Origin: Advenella kashmirensis WT001 | Lineage (GTDB): Bacteria; Pseudomonadota; Gammaproteobacteria; Burkholderiales; Burkholderiaceae_B | Length of the DNA stretch: 64,000 nucleotides | Reading direction: 5' to 3' | Assembly: GCF_000219915.2 (NCBI RefSeq) | Contig: NC_017964.1 | Span: 310,001-374,000, forward strand | Notes under the pieces: model-generated | The model's database searches: none | The model's input: the letters and a program-made list of their open reading frames with translations, nothing else | What the model was told of the DNA's origin: nothing | Position numbers and translations under genes: made by a program | Part shown: positions 1 through 10,436 of the stretch, piece after piece | Layout: each line of letters starts with the position of its first letter | Position numbering within the stretch: position 1 is the first letter of the stretch

Positions 1-3000
1 ACCAGGCTGATCACAACCGGACGGTGCAGGTTCCCTGGACGAACAGATTGGCGCTAATTTGCAGCAGTCGTTCAATGACGGTGTGGACGAGACCATTACC
101 GGACCGCTAACCAGTACCGTAGGGGGACAGGCCAGCCATACGCTGCAGGGTCTGCACATCACAACCACCACTCATGATGAAGAGACGGTCAATGGTACGG
201 TATCGGAAACCGTGGGGACTGGGGAGACCAGCAATATCAAGTCGGGCTCGCAGTTGCAGGCCGGCGACATCACCATGGAATCGCCCACAATTTATTCAGA
301 ATCCACCCAGGAAGAAATTGATATCAGGGCAGGCGGCCCGCTGGACATCAGCTCTGTCGGAGCCGGTATTGTGCAGACGCCAGGCAAGATCATCAAACAG
401 AGTCCGACCAATGTGGAAACGGCGTTAATGCTGGACAACAATACAGTTACCAGAAAGAAGAGCTACACGCTGGATTTGAGTGTGGATGGTATCAAGGATG
501 TGATGGTCGAGGGGCATAATCACAATCAGAATATTGCAGATATCAAGCTGTACGGCATGGGTGACTCCATGCAGGCAGCCCATATTGGCCTGTACGGTGC
601 CAACATCCAGCTGGGCGGGCAGGACCAGAAAATGGGTCTGCTCAATGTGAACATCACGGGCATCGAGCTGGATAAGGGCTTTAAGATCAAACGTCCCGGT
701 GGCGGCGGAGGTATCGGGGCAAAAGGCAAGGGCAAGGATGGCAGTGGTGGAGATGGTGGCAAGGGCGGCAAAGGCGACAGGGATGGAAACGGGAATAGGG
801 GGGATGCTGACAAGCCACATGCAGACTGCAAAGATTGTATGGGTAGGTCGGCCTGGTCTATTGGTTTTGACGTAGGCGATGAGCGTATTGCCCAAAGTGA
901 TTTTTTCTTATCGGGCGCTTTCCCGATCAGCTGGGATCGGGTCTATCGTTCCAATTTCCGCGCCAATGATGAAGATGGGCCATTGGGACCACGATGGATT
1001 ACGCCATTTACGCTCTTTATCGAAGAGAACGTAAAGGGTCTTGCCTATTATTCAATTGTAGGTAGAACGATCGAAACCGCGCCACTGGCCTCGGGCGAGG
1101 AACGATATGACCGCAACGAGGAAATAAACTGGCGCAGGCTTGATGAGCAAACGCTCGTCATTAGTCAGAAACATGAACGATTTGAAACATTCCGCAAGAT
1201 CGATGCCGTTTACCGGCTGGTCTCTATCGCCGATCGGGCCGGTAACAAAATCGACATTGACTATCAGGAGCAGGGCCTGCTGCGTTCCATACAGAACGAC
1301 TTATGGGTGTTGAGGTTCGAACACGATGACCAGCGCCGGATCCGGCGCATTATGACGGACGTGACGCACGATGACAATACGGTAGAACGGCAGCTTGCTT
1401 ATTATCAGTATGATGGCGCTGGCGATCTCGTGCGGGCTGTCGATGAATACCTGTCGGAACGCCAGTATGCCTACAGTCACCATTTAATTACCCGCTATAC
1501 CGACAGAACGGGGCGCGGCATTAATCTTGAGTGGCAGGGCACCGGTCCCGATACGCGTTGCTTTCGTGAGTATGCCGATGACGGCAGCCATGAAATTATT
1601 CTGTCCTGGGACAGGGAGAATCGACTTACCCATGTCACCAGTGCGCTGGGACAGACAACAACATACCGGTTTGATCGATACAACTACATTTCACATATCT
1701 ACTTTCCTGACGGTACCATCGAAGAACGAAAACGTGATGATTATCACAATATTATTGCGATTGTTAATCCGGACGGAACCACAGACCGTTTTGAATATGA
1801 TGATCGCGATAATCTGACCAGACACATCCGTCGTGACAACACTCGGGTTAGCTGGATTTATAACCAGGATGAACAACTGGTCCAGGTAACCGATGCGATG
1901 GGCGCTATTTGGCGACGTGAATACAATGATCGCCAGCAAATGATTCGCCAGATTGATCCATTGGGGCGGGTCACCGAGTTTACCTATAACCTTGCCGGTA
2001 GCGCCATCGCCATCAAGGACGCCAAGGGCGGAGTCAAGCGCGTTGTGTATAACAATGCCAATAAAATTTTGCAGTATGCAGATTGCTCCAATAACACGAC
2101 AACCTGGGAATACGATCATCTGGATCGTGTTGTTGGAGTTATTGATGCTGAAGGAAGAAAAACCGCCTATGACTATGATGATAAAGGGCATTTGGCGCGA
2201 GTGACAGAGCCCGATGGTGAACTGCGGCATTTATCGTACGACGCGGAGGGGCGCCTGCTGGCGGCCAAAGACGCACTCGGGCAGGAGACGTCATTCAGTT
2301 ATGATGCTGCAGGCAGGCTTGCGCGCAGGACCAGTCCGATCCGCACGTCCATTGATTATCGATACAACCGGGCCGGCAAACTGACGCAACTGATCAATGA
2401 AAATAACGAACAGTATTCGTTTACCTATGACCCCTTTGGCAGACTGCTTGAGGAATCGGGGTTCGACAAAAAAATAACAAAATATACGTATACCAAAAAT
2501 ACCGGCACCCTGGCCTCGGTTACCGAAGGCAATGTGACCACTCGCTATGAGTACGACGTCATTGGCCAGATTATTGCGCGTTCCGGCCAGGGAAGTACGG
2601 AACGCTTCGATTACGATGCAAACAGCCGACTGCTTCGGGCATCCAACGCCGTCAGTCAGAATACTTTTTCCTATGATGCCATTGGAAATGTCCTCGCGGT
2701 GCACCAGCAGTACACGCTATTTGACACGCAACGGGATTTTGTGTGGCGGCACACTTACGACGAAATAGATAATCGCATCGCAACCCGCCGTCCGGACGGC
2801 GTGGAAACGGACTGGCTGATTTCGGGCAGTAGCTACGTTCATGAGATTTTGCTGAATAAATCCACATTGGCCAGCTTTACACGCAATGATGTGTATCAGG
2901 AAAAATCACGAACGCTGATGAACTCCATGCAGCAACGTAGTGAATACGACAGGGCTGGAAGATTGCAAACCCAGTTGCTGCTGGAGGGTAATTTTCACGA

Positions 3001-4423
3001 GAAAGTCCGCCTCAAGCGCGAGTATCACTACGATAAAATCGGCCAGCTGGTCGGCGTCTCCGATTCCACGAGAGGCGATGCGCTCTATCGATATGATCCG
3101 CTGGGACGGATTGTTCGTGCGGCCACACCTGTCTTTGACGAGACATTCAGTTTCGATCCTGCTTCGAATATTACAACGACCATTCCTGCGGACAGGCAGT
3201 CCAGCACCCTGCCTGCTGATGTGCCGGCGGTTGTGGGTAATGTGCTCAGGGAGTACGCCGGTATTCATTTTGAATATGATGCACAGGGCAATATGGTCAG
3301 CAAAAGCAGCCCGGGCTGCCGACAGGCCTTTACCTGGAATGCCTTCAGTCAGCTGGAGTCGGTGCAATCCGCCAGAGAGGGCGCTAGCGATGTTGTTGCC
3401 ACCTATTATTATGATGCTTTCGGACGCCGGATCGGCAAACAGGTCGCCAAGGGTGAAAACGACCCCGCGCCCGTCCGGGTAATTTACGGCTGGGATGGGG
3501 AAAACCTCGCGTTTGAATCGATCTTGGGACAGGAGTGCGCCAAACATTATTTGTATGAGTTTGAAAGTTTTGTCCCCCTGGCGCAATATCTATCTCCGGC
3601 TATCGGAAATGCCTGGAGCGAAGCCTCTGTTGGTGCCGTTCGTGATGTGGCATTTTTCCATTGTGATCATATCGGTACGCCCCGGGAATTGTTCGATGAG
3701 TCGCAGCAGAAAATCTGGACAGGCGACTACCGATTCTGGGGCAAACTACGGCAAGCGAATGCCTCCGGTTCCACGGATGCGCCTGACTACGCGCATAACA
3801 ACATTCGTTTTCAAGGACAGTATTACGATAGTGAAACCGGCCTGCATTACAACCGTTATCGATACTATGATCCTGATACCGGACGGTATATCCGCCAGGA
3901 CCCGATCGGTCTGTTCGGAGGCATTAATCTTTACCTTTACGGTCCCAGCAGCACCATGTGGATTGACCCGTTTGGTCTGGCCATGTGGCCGTCAGGGCAG
4001 TTCAATAGCTGGTTCAATGGACAGACTGCCGAGCAGATTGCCGATTTTATGGGTTCGAAGTCCACGCGTGAACTGATCAAGAAAGCGTTGCGGGGCAGCG
4101 GCGGCATGCACGAATGGTTTCCGGTCTCGATGGCGGCCAAGGCCAAGGAGCTTGGGCTGAATGCAGAAACACTGAAGTCGTGGGCGACGCCGACGGTGGA
4201 TGTCTATTTTCAGAATATCAATGACAAAGGCAATATTATTCAGGGACCTCATCCCAGTCGCAATAGCAGCGGGTGCCGGGCCAGCAGTGTTGCCCATGAG
4301 CAGTTGATGGCCCAGCTACAGGACGCAGCAGACCCGGATGAAGCCCTGGACATTATCCAGTCATTCGCAAGACAGTTTGCCAGAAATGGCGCATCTCAGA
4401 CCGGTGGTTTTCGCGTGCTATAG
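1..4423 (+). CDS. VgrG-like/Rhs polymorphic toxin, 5' end outside window
   Basis: Secreted Rhs toxin, probably delivered by a type VI secretion system. In the continuous frame from 59 (1454 codons), residues 1-120 are Thr/Val/Gly-rich and resemble the C-terminal spike of VgrG. A Gly/Lys-rich linker follows at about 213-250, then an Rhs entry domain at about 262-300 and many YD repeats to about 1200. The Rhs core ends with the motifs DPIGLFGG and WIDPFGL near residues 1280-1305. The last ~145 residues are a variable toxin tail with GGMHEWF and GPHPSR motifs; I do not recognise its family, though an HNH-type nuclease is possible. The TTG at 59 is not a convincing start. In frame 3, bases 3-29 read on as QADHNRTVQ, VgrG-like, and would join the long frame if one G were missing near 29-31. 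The gene therefore probably begins left of the window as a VgrG-Rhs fusion. The immunity gene follows directly. Confidence 0.85.
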
Positions 4424-4499
4424 TTGCTTGTGTCAGGTACACCGGCTGCGTAATGAAATGGAATAAATGCCTAACAACTTTATATTTGGATGATTGACA

Positions 4500-5312
4500 A
4501 TGCTTGACTTCATAGACCGTTTTACCGATGAAAGATTCAAAAACAACAAACGCCTGAAAGTGATTTCTGTCTGGATCGGAACAATCACGAACGAGAAATC
4601 CCTGACACGATATATTTCCGCCGGCACGCCCGAGAACGGTCAATTCGTTCGTGATTTAGGAGAGAACTGGTTTGACCATGATTTCATCGCCGTTAATTAT
4701 CAGAAGCGCGCGGAGCCGATCGAACAAGTTGTGAGTGCCCTGGCACAGACGCTGGGTTGTCCGCAGCAAATGGAGCAGGAAATGCTTGCGCGTTGCCTGG
4801 GCCAGGGCGTCACGCAGGCCAATACCACAGTGTGCTTGTTGCAACATGTCTACAAAGGTGAGGCAGATCAGGATTTTAACGGTCTGAAATTTGCCGGCAG
4901 CTATGAATATGAAGAGCCGGAACCTGAGGTTCGCCATAAGTTCGATCATATCTTTGCGGGCGTGACGATAGCAGCGGCATTGCCGGATTTACGCGAATAT
5001 GCCACCGAGGGAACATTCAGCGGCGAGACAGGGTTGACGTCCGATGACGTTCAGTATTATGGATACAAACTGCGCGACGGCACTGTTTTACCCGTAGCCG
5101 AATTTTTTAGTCTGCCAATAGTGAATCAGCGTTTGGTGTTGGGTGACAGTGCAGATGCGGTTTTTTACGCTTGCCGAAATGCAGGCATGGAAAACATCAA
5201 TGCCTTTATCAGCGTGAGCACGGACGATGCTACGTCTCTGGATATCGAAGCGGGGAAAACCTTCTGCGGGCTGCGTTATCTGGGTGTCTTCAAAACGCAA
5301 TATCCAGGGTAA
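4500..5312 (+). CDS. Imm22-family immunity protein
   Basis: Probable cognate immunity protein for the preceding Rhs toxin: it would bind and neutralise the toxin tail in the producing cell. The N-terminal region (VISVWIG, then ENWFDHDFIAVNY, about residues 22-70) resembles the Imm22 family of polymorphic toxin systems. The protein is about 270 residues, acidic and without a signal peptide, so it should be cytosolic, as expected for immunity to an intracellular toxin. The ATG at 4500 is preferred over the in-frame TTG at 4494, because GGA at 4488-4490 lies 9 bases before it. It starts 77 bases after the Rhs stop on the same strand. The C-terminal ~120 residues are not recognised. The family call is from memory of the motif; the pairing is inferred from position. 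Confidence 0.7.
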   Translation: MLDFIDRFTDERFKNNKRLKVISVWIGTITNEKSLTRYISAGTPENGQFVRDLGENWFDHDFIAVNYQKRAEPIEQVVSALAQTLGCPQQMEQEMLARCLGQGVTQANTTVCLLQHVYKGEADQDFNGLKFAGSYEYEEPEPEVRHKFDHIFAGVTIAAALPDLREYATEGTFSGETGLTSDDVQYYGYKLRDGTVLPVAEFFSLPIVNQRLVLGDSADAVFYACRNAGMENINAFISVSTDDATSLDIEAGKTFCGLRYLGVFKTQYPG

Positions 5313-5631
5313 AGGGCATTATTTTTATAAAAATGCCGATCGGCATATTCAGAAAATGGCACTTGTCTGTATACAAACCGCATCAGTTGGCTTGAGGGCG
5401 GCAGAATCATGAAAACATGAGCGGCAATCAGCCCGAATCGATCGCTTTCTGCTTTCCGGGCATGTTATGCTGGAACCGAACCAGGGAGGCCAGGATCATA
5501 CGCACCTGAGGGGCATGGGTGCTGCTGCTGGTCGGAAATTGGCGGACAGCATGTCCGCCATCGGATGCAGGCAAAGTGGATATTGATTGCCGCCGCCATG
5601 CGCCCTCAACTGAAACCGTGAAGAACAGACC
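5313..5631. other. intergenic, no gene recognised
   Basis: About 320 bases between the immunity gene and the sulfurtransferase. Bases 5315-5337 form a weak AT-rich hairpin (GGCATT with AATGCC), possibly a poor terminator, followed by the short palindrome GCCGATCGGC at 5335-5344. The small frames here are short and have no recognisable product or ribosome site. It may be a decayed remnant behind the Rhs locus. Confidence 0.4.
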
Positions 5632-6482
5632 ATGAAAGCAAATCCTCTTATCAGTGCACAGGAACTGTCAAACCTGTTGGACACCGCCAGCAACCTGGTC
5701 GTGTGCGATTGTCGTTTCGAATTGACCAATCCGTCTCAAGGCCTGCAGTTGTATAACGATGGTCATATTCCGGGAGCCCGGCATGTTGATCTGGACCAGG
5801 TGCTCAGTACCAAAGGGGCTGCAGACCAGGGACGACATCCCTTGCCGGCGCCCGAGCTTTTTGCCCGCAAGATGGCCGCCATCGGCATTAGCGACGATAC
5901 CCATGTTGTGTGTTATGACGCCAATGATTCCATGTTTGCAGCCCGGCTATGGTGGATGCTGCGCTGGATCGGCCACGACAATGTATCGGTGCTGGACGGC
6001 GGCTTCAATCTGTGGCAGAAAGGCGGTTATCCGGTCACCACCGAACCGCCGCAGCCGGCCAAGGAAGGGATGCTGACACAGCGCGACTCACTGACCCGTA
6101 CGGTTGATTACGATGACGTGCTGGCAAATATCAGCGCGGCTGAAAGGCTGGTGCTGGATGCCCGCAGCCCGGACCGTTTCCGCGGTGAAAACGAAACGCT
6201 GGATCCGATTGGCGGGCACATTCCCGGCGCAGCCAATCGCTTTTTCAAGGACAACCTGCAAGCGGACGGACGGTTCAAGGATGCTGAAACTTGCGCAAGG
6301 AACTGACTGCCAGCCTGCAGGGGCAGCAGCCCGAGCGCGTGATCAGCCAGTGCGGCTCGGGCGTGACGGCTTGCCATAATCTGCTGGCCATGGAGGTGGC
6401 AGGCTTATCGGGCGCTGCCCTGTATCCCGGGTCATGGAGCCAGTGGTCCAATACCGGCGGCGCGCCTGTCGCACGAGAGTGA
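5632..6482 (+). pseudogene. sseA: sulfurtransferase (SseA-like), frameshifted near 6291
   Basis: Two-domain rhodanese, probably 3-mercaptopyruvate or thiosulfate sulfurtransferase, which moves sulfane sulfur to thiol acceptors in the cytoplasm. The first frame (5632-6306) carries the inactive N-terminal rhodanese domain (DGHIPGARHVDLD, then LDGGFNLW) and most of the second domain. It stops just before the active-site loop. The missing end lies in another frame up to 6482 and contains CGSGVTAC at 6351-6374; the CGSGVT loop favours mercaptopyruvate sulfurtransferase over thiosulfate rhodanese. Adding one T at TT 6291-6292 restores a 283-residue protein, the normal family length. As written, the product lacks its catalytic cysteine. 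The break may be real or a sequence error. Confidence 0.85.
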
Positions 6483-6501
6483 TACGTGTGCGTTCAGTCG
6501 G

Positions 6502-6924
6502 CTAACCCAGTGTTGCCAACCCGGGATTCCAGACAACTTCCCAGAGATGACCGTCCGGATCAGAAAAATAGCCGGCATAGCCACCGTAAAAGGTATCCTG
6601 TGCCGGCTTGATGAGGGCGGCGCCGGCCGCTTGCGCTTCCTGCATAATGCGATCGACTTCTTCTTTGCTGTCCACGTTGTGTCCAATGCTCAGCTCAAGT
6701 GATGAACGGGGCGTGACGGGCAACCCGGTGTCTGCTGCCAGGCTCTTTCTTGGCCACAGGGCCAGTTTCAGGCCCTTGTGCAGGTCGAAAAATACCACGG
6801 CGCCGTTTTCGAATTCGGTACCGATAATGCCATTGGTGGCCAGGCCCAGTCCATCCCGATAAAAAGCCAGGGACTTCTCCAGATCATCCACGCCCAGTGT
6901 CAGAACGGTGATATGGGGTTTCAT
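6502..6924 (-). CDS. VOC family protein (glyoxalase/bleomycin-resistance fold)
   Basis: Small 140-residue metalloenzyme-fold protein of the vicinal oxygen chelate superfamily. It has the usual two beta-alpha-beta-beta-beta units: an N-terminal DDLEKSLAFYRDGLGL segment and a C-terminal GYFSDPDGHLWEVVWNP segment, whose Glu is a typical metal ligand. The substrate cannot be read from sequence; members include glyoxalase I, dioxygenases and drug-binding proteins. It lies convergent to the sulfurtransferase and stands alone. Confidence 0.85.
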   Translation of the reverse strand: MKPHITVLTLGVDDLEKSLAFYRDGLGLATNGIIGTEFENGAVVFFDLHKGLKLALWPRKSLAADTGLPVTPRSSLELSIGHNVDSKEEVDRIMQEAQAAGAALIKPAQDTFYGGYAGYFSDPDGHLWEVVWNPGLATLG

Positions 6925-7292
6925 GCGATGCGCTCCTGAAAAAAAACGGTGCTAAACGGGCAATGCGCGAATTATCTGGCCGCAATGGTGCGCCATATGA
7001 GCTACAACAGTTGCAAGCCAGGCCCAAGCATACTCCTTGAGCCTGATAGCGCTCGCTTGCGGAGCAGCTTCGGGGGCGGCAGCAAAGCCTGTTATTGCCT
7101 GTCTCCATAATCACAACACGAAACGCCCACTAACGGCAAGTGACCGTATCGGCTTTCGGTCGACTCAAATTGGTCGGACTGAAACGTACGTTCGTGCCCG
7201 TGACAGCGCTGCGCCTGCAAGGTTTTCGGGTAAACTGGTCCTGTCTGGCAATTTGAACCGGAATACTCTGCAGATTAATATCGATTACAGCT
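6925..7292. other. intergenic, divergent promoter region
   Basis: About 370 bases between the minus-strand VOC gene and the plus-strand DUF2946 gene, so it should hold both promoters. Open frames inside are short, with no recognisable product. I see no clear riboswitch, Fur box or long inverted repeat. Confidence 0.35.
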
Positions 7293-7826
7293 ATGAACCG
7301 AGAGACAGGCATTCGCATGACCGCGTGGCTGGGCATACTCGCCGTATGCCTGGCTGTGTTCATGCCTGGCGTCAATGCATTGAAAAACCGCTATCAGGCC
7401 AGTGTCAACGACATTTTTACGGCGGATATCTGTTATGGTGCGCAGGCTGTCCAGGGGCCTGCAGTGGCCCTGAACAGCACGGGGTCACCCGTGTTGGTGG
7501 TCAGTCATCATAGCGCGCATGCTGACGCAGATGAAGTCACCGCAGATGTGATCACCGCGCACGCCTCACATGGCAAGATGCCGACATCGTTCGCGCCCCC
7601 GGCCGGTAGTGATTCGCCAGCCTCGCCTGATCACGGTGCCGATCACGCTGCCGAATGTCTTTATTGTGGCTTCTTCACCCATCATCTGCCGCTACTGTAC
7701 AGCGCAAACCTGCCGACCATGTCCTATGGTTTTGTCAGCCGGATAGCGCCGCAGCATCAGCATGCATCTTATTATGCGCAGCCGGCCTTTGTGCCGCTGT
7801 CTCGCGCGCCTCCGATACTTTCCTAA
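7293..7826 (+). CDS. DUF2946 family protein
   Basis: Small probable envelope protein (177 residues, or 169 if the in-frame ATG at 7317 is the start). An N-terminal hydrophobic stretch (about residues 9-28) can act as signal or anchor. A His/Asp-rich middle (HHSAHADAD, then HGADHAAE) is followed by ECLYCGFFTHH, which matches the Cys-x-x-Cys plus His pattern of DUF2946. Such genes usually sit beside TonB receptors, copper genes or PepSY proteins. Here a PepSY membrane protein follows 89 bases downstream, so a role in metal handling is plausible but unproven. No strong ribosome site decides the start. Confidence 0.65.
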   Translation: MNRETGIRMTAWLGILAVCLAVFMPGVNALKNRYQASVNDIFTADICYGAQAVQGPAVALNSTGSPVLVVSHHSAHADADEVTADVITAHASHGKMPTSFAPPAGSDSPASPDHGADHAAECLYCGFFTHHLPLLYSANLPTMSYGFVSRIAPQHQHASYYAQPAFVPLSRAPPILS

Positions 7827-7915
7827 GAACGCTGTTCCCATGTCGACTCGGCACTGCGGCTTAGCCTCGCAGTGCATCGTGTCGATACATCGTTATCTGC
7901 TTTTCAGGAAATCTC

Positions 7916-9539
7916 ATGATGTCCCGTACGCAACACTCTACGGCCGATGCTGCTGATGCGGCCGCCGCCTTGCCGAAGGCCCGCTACGCCATGCTCTGGC
8001 GCTGGCATTTTTATGCGGCCCTGTTTGTCATGCCGTTGCTGATCGTGCTTGGCATTACCGGCACTATTTATCTGTACAAGCCTCAAATTGAGGCGGTGGC
8101 CTACAAATCACAGCTTTACGTCACACCTCAGACTTCGCCCAGGCTACCGCAACAAACGCTTTATGAAATTGCCCAGGACAGTACGCCTGGCGGCGTGCCG
8201 ATTCTGACGGCAGAGATTCATAATGCACCGGATCGCAGCGCGCAGTTTACATATTTGGATCCGGTGGACGGCAAATCCAGTATTTTTCTGGATCCGTATA
8301 CCGGCGAGACATTGGGCAAAATGCCCACGCTCAACTTCAACGCAACCTACTGGATCGGCCTGGCGCGCCAGATCCATCGCGGTCTGCTGCTGGGTAAAAC
8401 CGGAGAAGTGTTGATGGAGCTGGCGGCCTGCTGGACGCTGATCATGATCGGCACCGGAGTGGCGCTATGGTGGCCCCGTCGCAAAAAAGGCCTGAAACAG
8501 GCCATGATTCCAGATGTGAAGAAAAAGGGCCGCCCGTTCTGGCGTGAAATTCACGCAACAATGGGCATTATGCTGGCTGCCGGCGCGGTGTTTTTTGTCA
8601 TGTCGGGGCTACCCTGGACCAGTACCTGGGGAGCGCAGTTCAAGCAGCTGGTGGCGCAAGTCAATTTGGGCTATCCGCCGGATCCGCCCGGCAGTACGTC
8701 GCAGGCGCATGAAGGACATGAGGGACATGACGCAGGCGCAGCGGCGCCAGCCCTTGTGCAGGATCTGCCGCTGGAGCATACGGCCTGGGGGGCCGGTTTG
8801 CTGCCTGTGCCGCAATCGCGTTCAGCGCCGCAACAGCAGGGTGCTTCAGCGCATGCGGACCATCAGCGCCAGTCTCAGCAGGCACACGAGGGGCATAAGG
8901 CGCAGCAGGTCACGACAATCATGCTGCTCATGTTGCCAACATGGCAGACGCAAGTCATGCGATGGCAATGCCTGGCGACCATAGCAGCATGAAGGGGCAG
9001 CCGAGCCGATCCCGCTGGATCAGATCATGGCGCTGGCCCACGCCAGTAATATTCCTGACGAGTATTCGATTGCGCTGCCCGCGAACCGCTATGGGGTCTA
9101 TTCAGTCTCCTATTACCCAGGCGATCCCACTGGCGAGAAAGTGATGAATGTGGATCAGTACAGCGGCAGGGTTATCAATGGCGTTTCATATGAGCAGTAT
9201 GGCGTGATTGCCAGGGTGATTTCCTTTGCCGTGTCTCTGCATATGGGCACCTATTTCGGCTGGGCTAACCAGTTGCTGTGCGCCGTTATTGCGCTGGGAC
9301 TGTGTGCCATGGCTGTGACCGGGTTTGTCATGTGGTGGAAGCGGCGTCCGGCCGGCGTTCTGGGCGCACCTCGGATTCCCGATGCGCTACCCAGCATGCG
9401 GGGGTGGATGATCGGCCTGGTGACATTCGGTCTGATTTTTCCTGTGGCCGGCGTGAGCATGCTGGTGGTATGGTTGCTGGACCGCTGGTACCTGGCACGT
9501 TATCGCCGCTTAAATGGACTTAGGACAAACACGGTGTGA
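7916..9539 (+). pseudogene. PepSY-associated TM protein, two frameshifts (8908, 8994)
   Basis: Inner-membrane PepSY_TM protein, the type found with siderophore and metal uptake and thought to act in iron reduction. The first frame (7916-8992) has a TM helix at about residues 28-53 (MPLLIVLGITGTIYL), periplasmic PepSY sequence, and further TM helices (LIMIGTGVALWWPRR and IMLAAGAVFFVMSG). It then enters a periplasmic loop rich in His. A short middle segment in another frame (8911-8993) continues this loop with many His and Met, and a third frame to 9539 adds the last helices. One G lost at GG 8908-8909 and one at GGGG 8994-8997 explain both shifts; the restored protein has 541 residues. The His/Met loop is unusually long and suggests copper or iron binding. 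Confidence 0.8.
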
Positions 9540-9627
9540 TAAAAGGGACGCCACAGGTGCTGACCGGATATTCCGACGGTTGGTATACTCTGTCCCTGAA
9601 CAAATAACCCCACGGATGCGTTGCTGT

Positions 9628-10409
9628 ATGAAAACCCTGCTCGTTGGATTGATGGGATGGTGCCTGGGGGCACTTGCCCCTGCGGTTGCACAGACGGCCG
9701 AACAGGTCTCGCCCTGCATCGCGCATACTTTGCAAAACAGCGCGCATGTGCATATCGTCAAGGTCGATTTGTCCTGTCCGTCCGTGCAATTGGTGGGGAC
9801 CGCGGTTGGCACCGCACCCACGACAGTCAAGAACTTTGCGTTTCGCAATCGGCTTAATGTGGCGATCAATGCTTCTTTTTTTGACCCTCAGTACCGGCCG
9901 CAGGGGCTGGTAGTCAGCGAGGGTCATCGCTGGAGCAACACCCGCGATACGCGCCAGCACGCGTTTCTTGCCTGCACGGCAGATAACCATTGCCGGATCG
10001 ACAAGCCCAATCATCAGCCGAGGTGGACCCTCAATGGCACACCGTCATTTCAGGATGGCAGAATCTGCGCGGCGGCACCTATATTTGTCCACGAGGGGCG
10101 TCAACCACTTGCAATCGCAATGCACGCGCAGCGCATCCCCGTACGTCGGTAGGCCTCAGCCGTGATGGGCGCTGGCTCTATATTATTGTCGTAGAAGGGC
10201 GGCTGCCCGGTTTTGAGGGGTATACGCTGAACCAGCTTGCGCGTCTGTACCGTTCACTTGGCGTGCGCGATGCGATCAATCTGGATGGGGGCAGCAGTAC
10301 CACCCTGGTCATCAATAACAAACGCATTAACGTCCTGCCATCGCGGCAACTGTTTCTGGAGCGCAGTGTCGCAAACCAGTTCGGCGTTCGCGACACTGCC
10401 GTGCGCTAA
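9628..10409 (+). pseudogene. phosphodiester glycosidase family protein (DUF2233), frameshift near 10105
   Basis: Exported protein with the NAGPA/DUF2233 phosphodiester-glycosidase fold, which in characterised members cleaves sugar-phosphodiester bonds; the substrate here is unknown. A signal peptide is visible (MKTLLVGLMGWCLGALAPAV, then AQT). Family motifs are NVAINASFFDP in the first part and, in the second, VGLSRDGRWLYIIVVEG and DAINLDGGSSTTLV. The last is the conserved Asp-Gly-Gly-Ser signature. The first frame stops at 10152, and the C-terminal half continues in another frame to 10409. One C missing at CC 10105-10106 would give a 260-residue protein with RQPTCNRNAR across the joint. The ATG at 9628 is chosen because it begins the signal peptide directly; 9616 is an alternative. 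Confidence 0.75.
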
Positions 10410-10436
10410 GCGCTCGTCATTGATCCCGACACTATT

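Noticed and set aside
425..895. minus-strand frame inside the Rhs gene
   Set aside because: Fully opposite a strong coding frame, without family motifs or a ribosome site.
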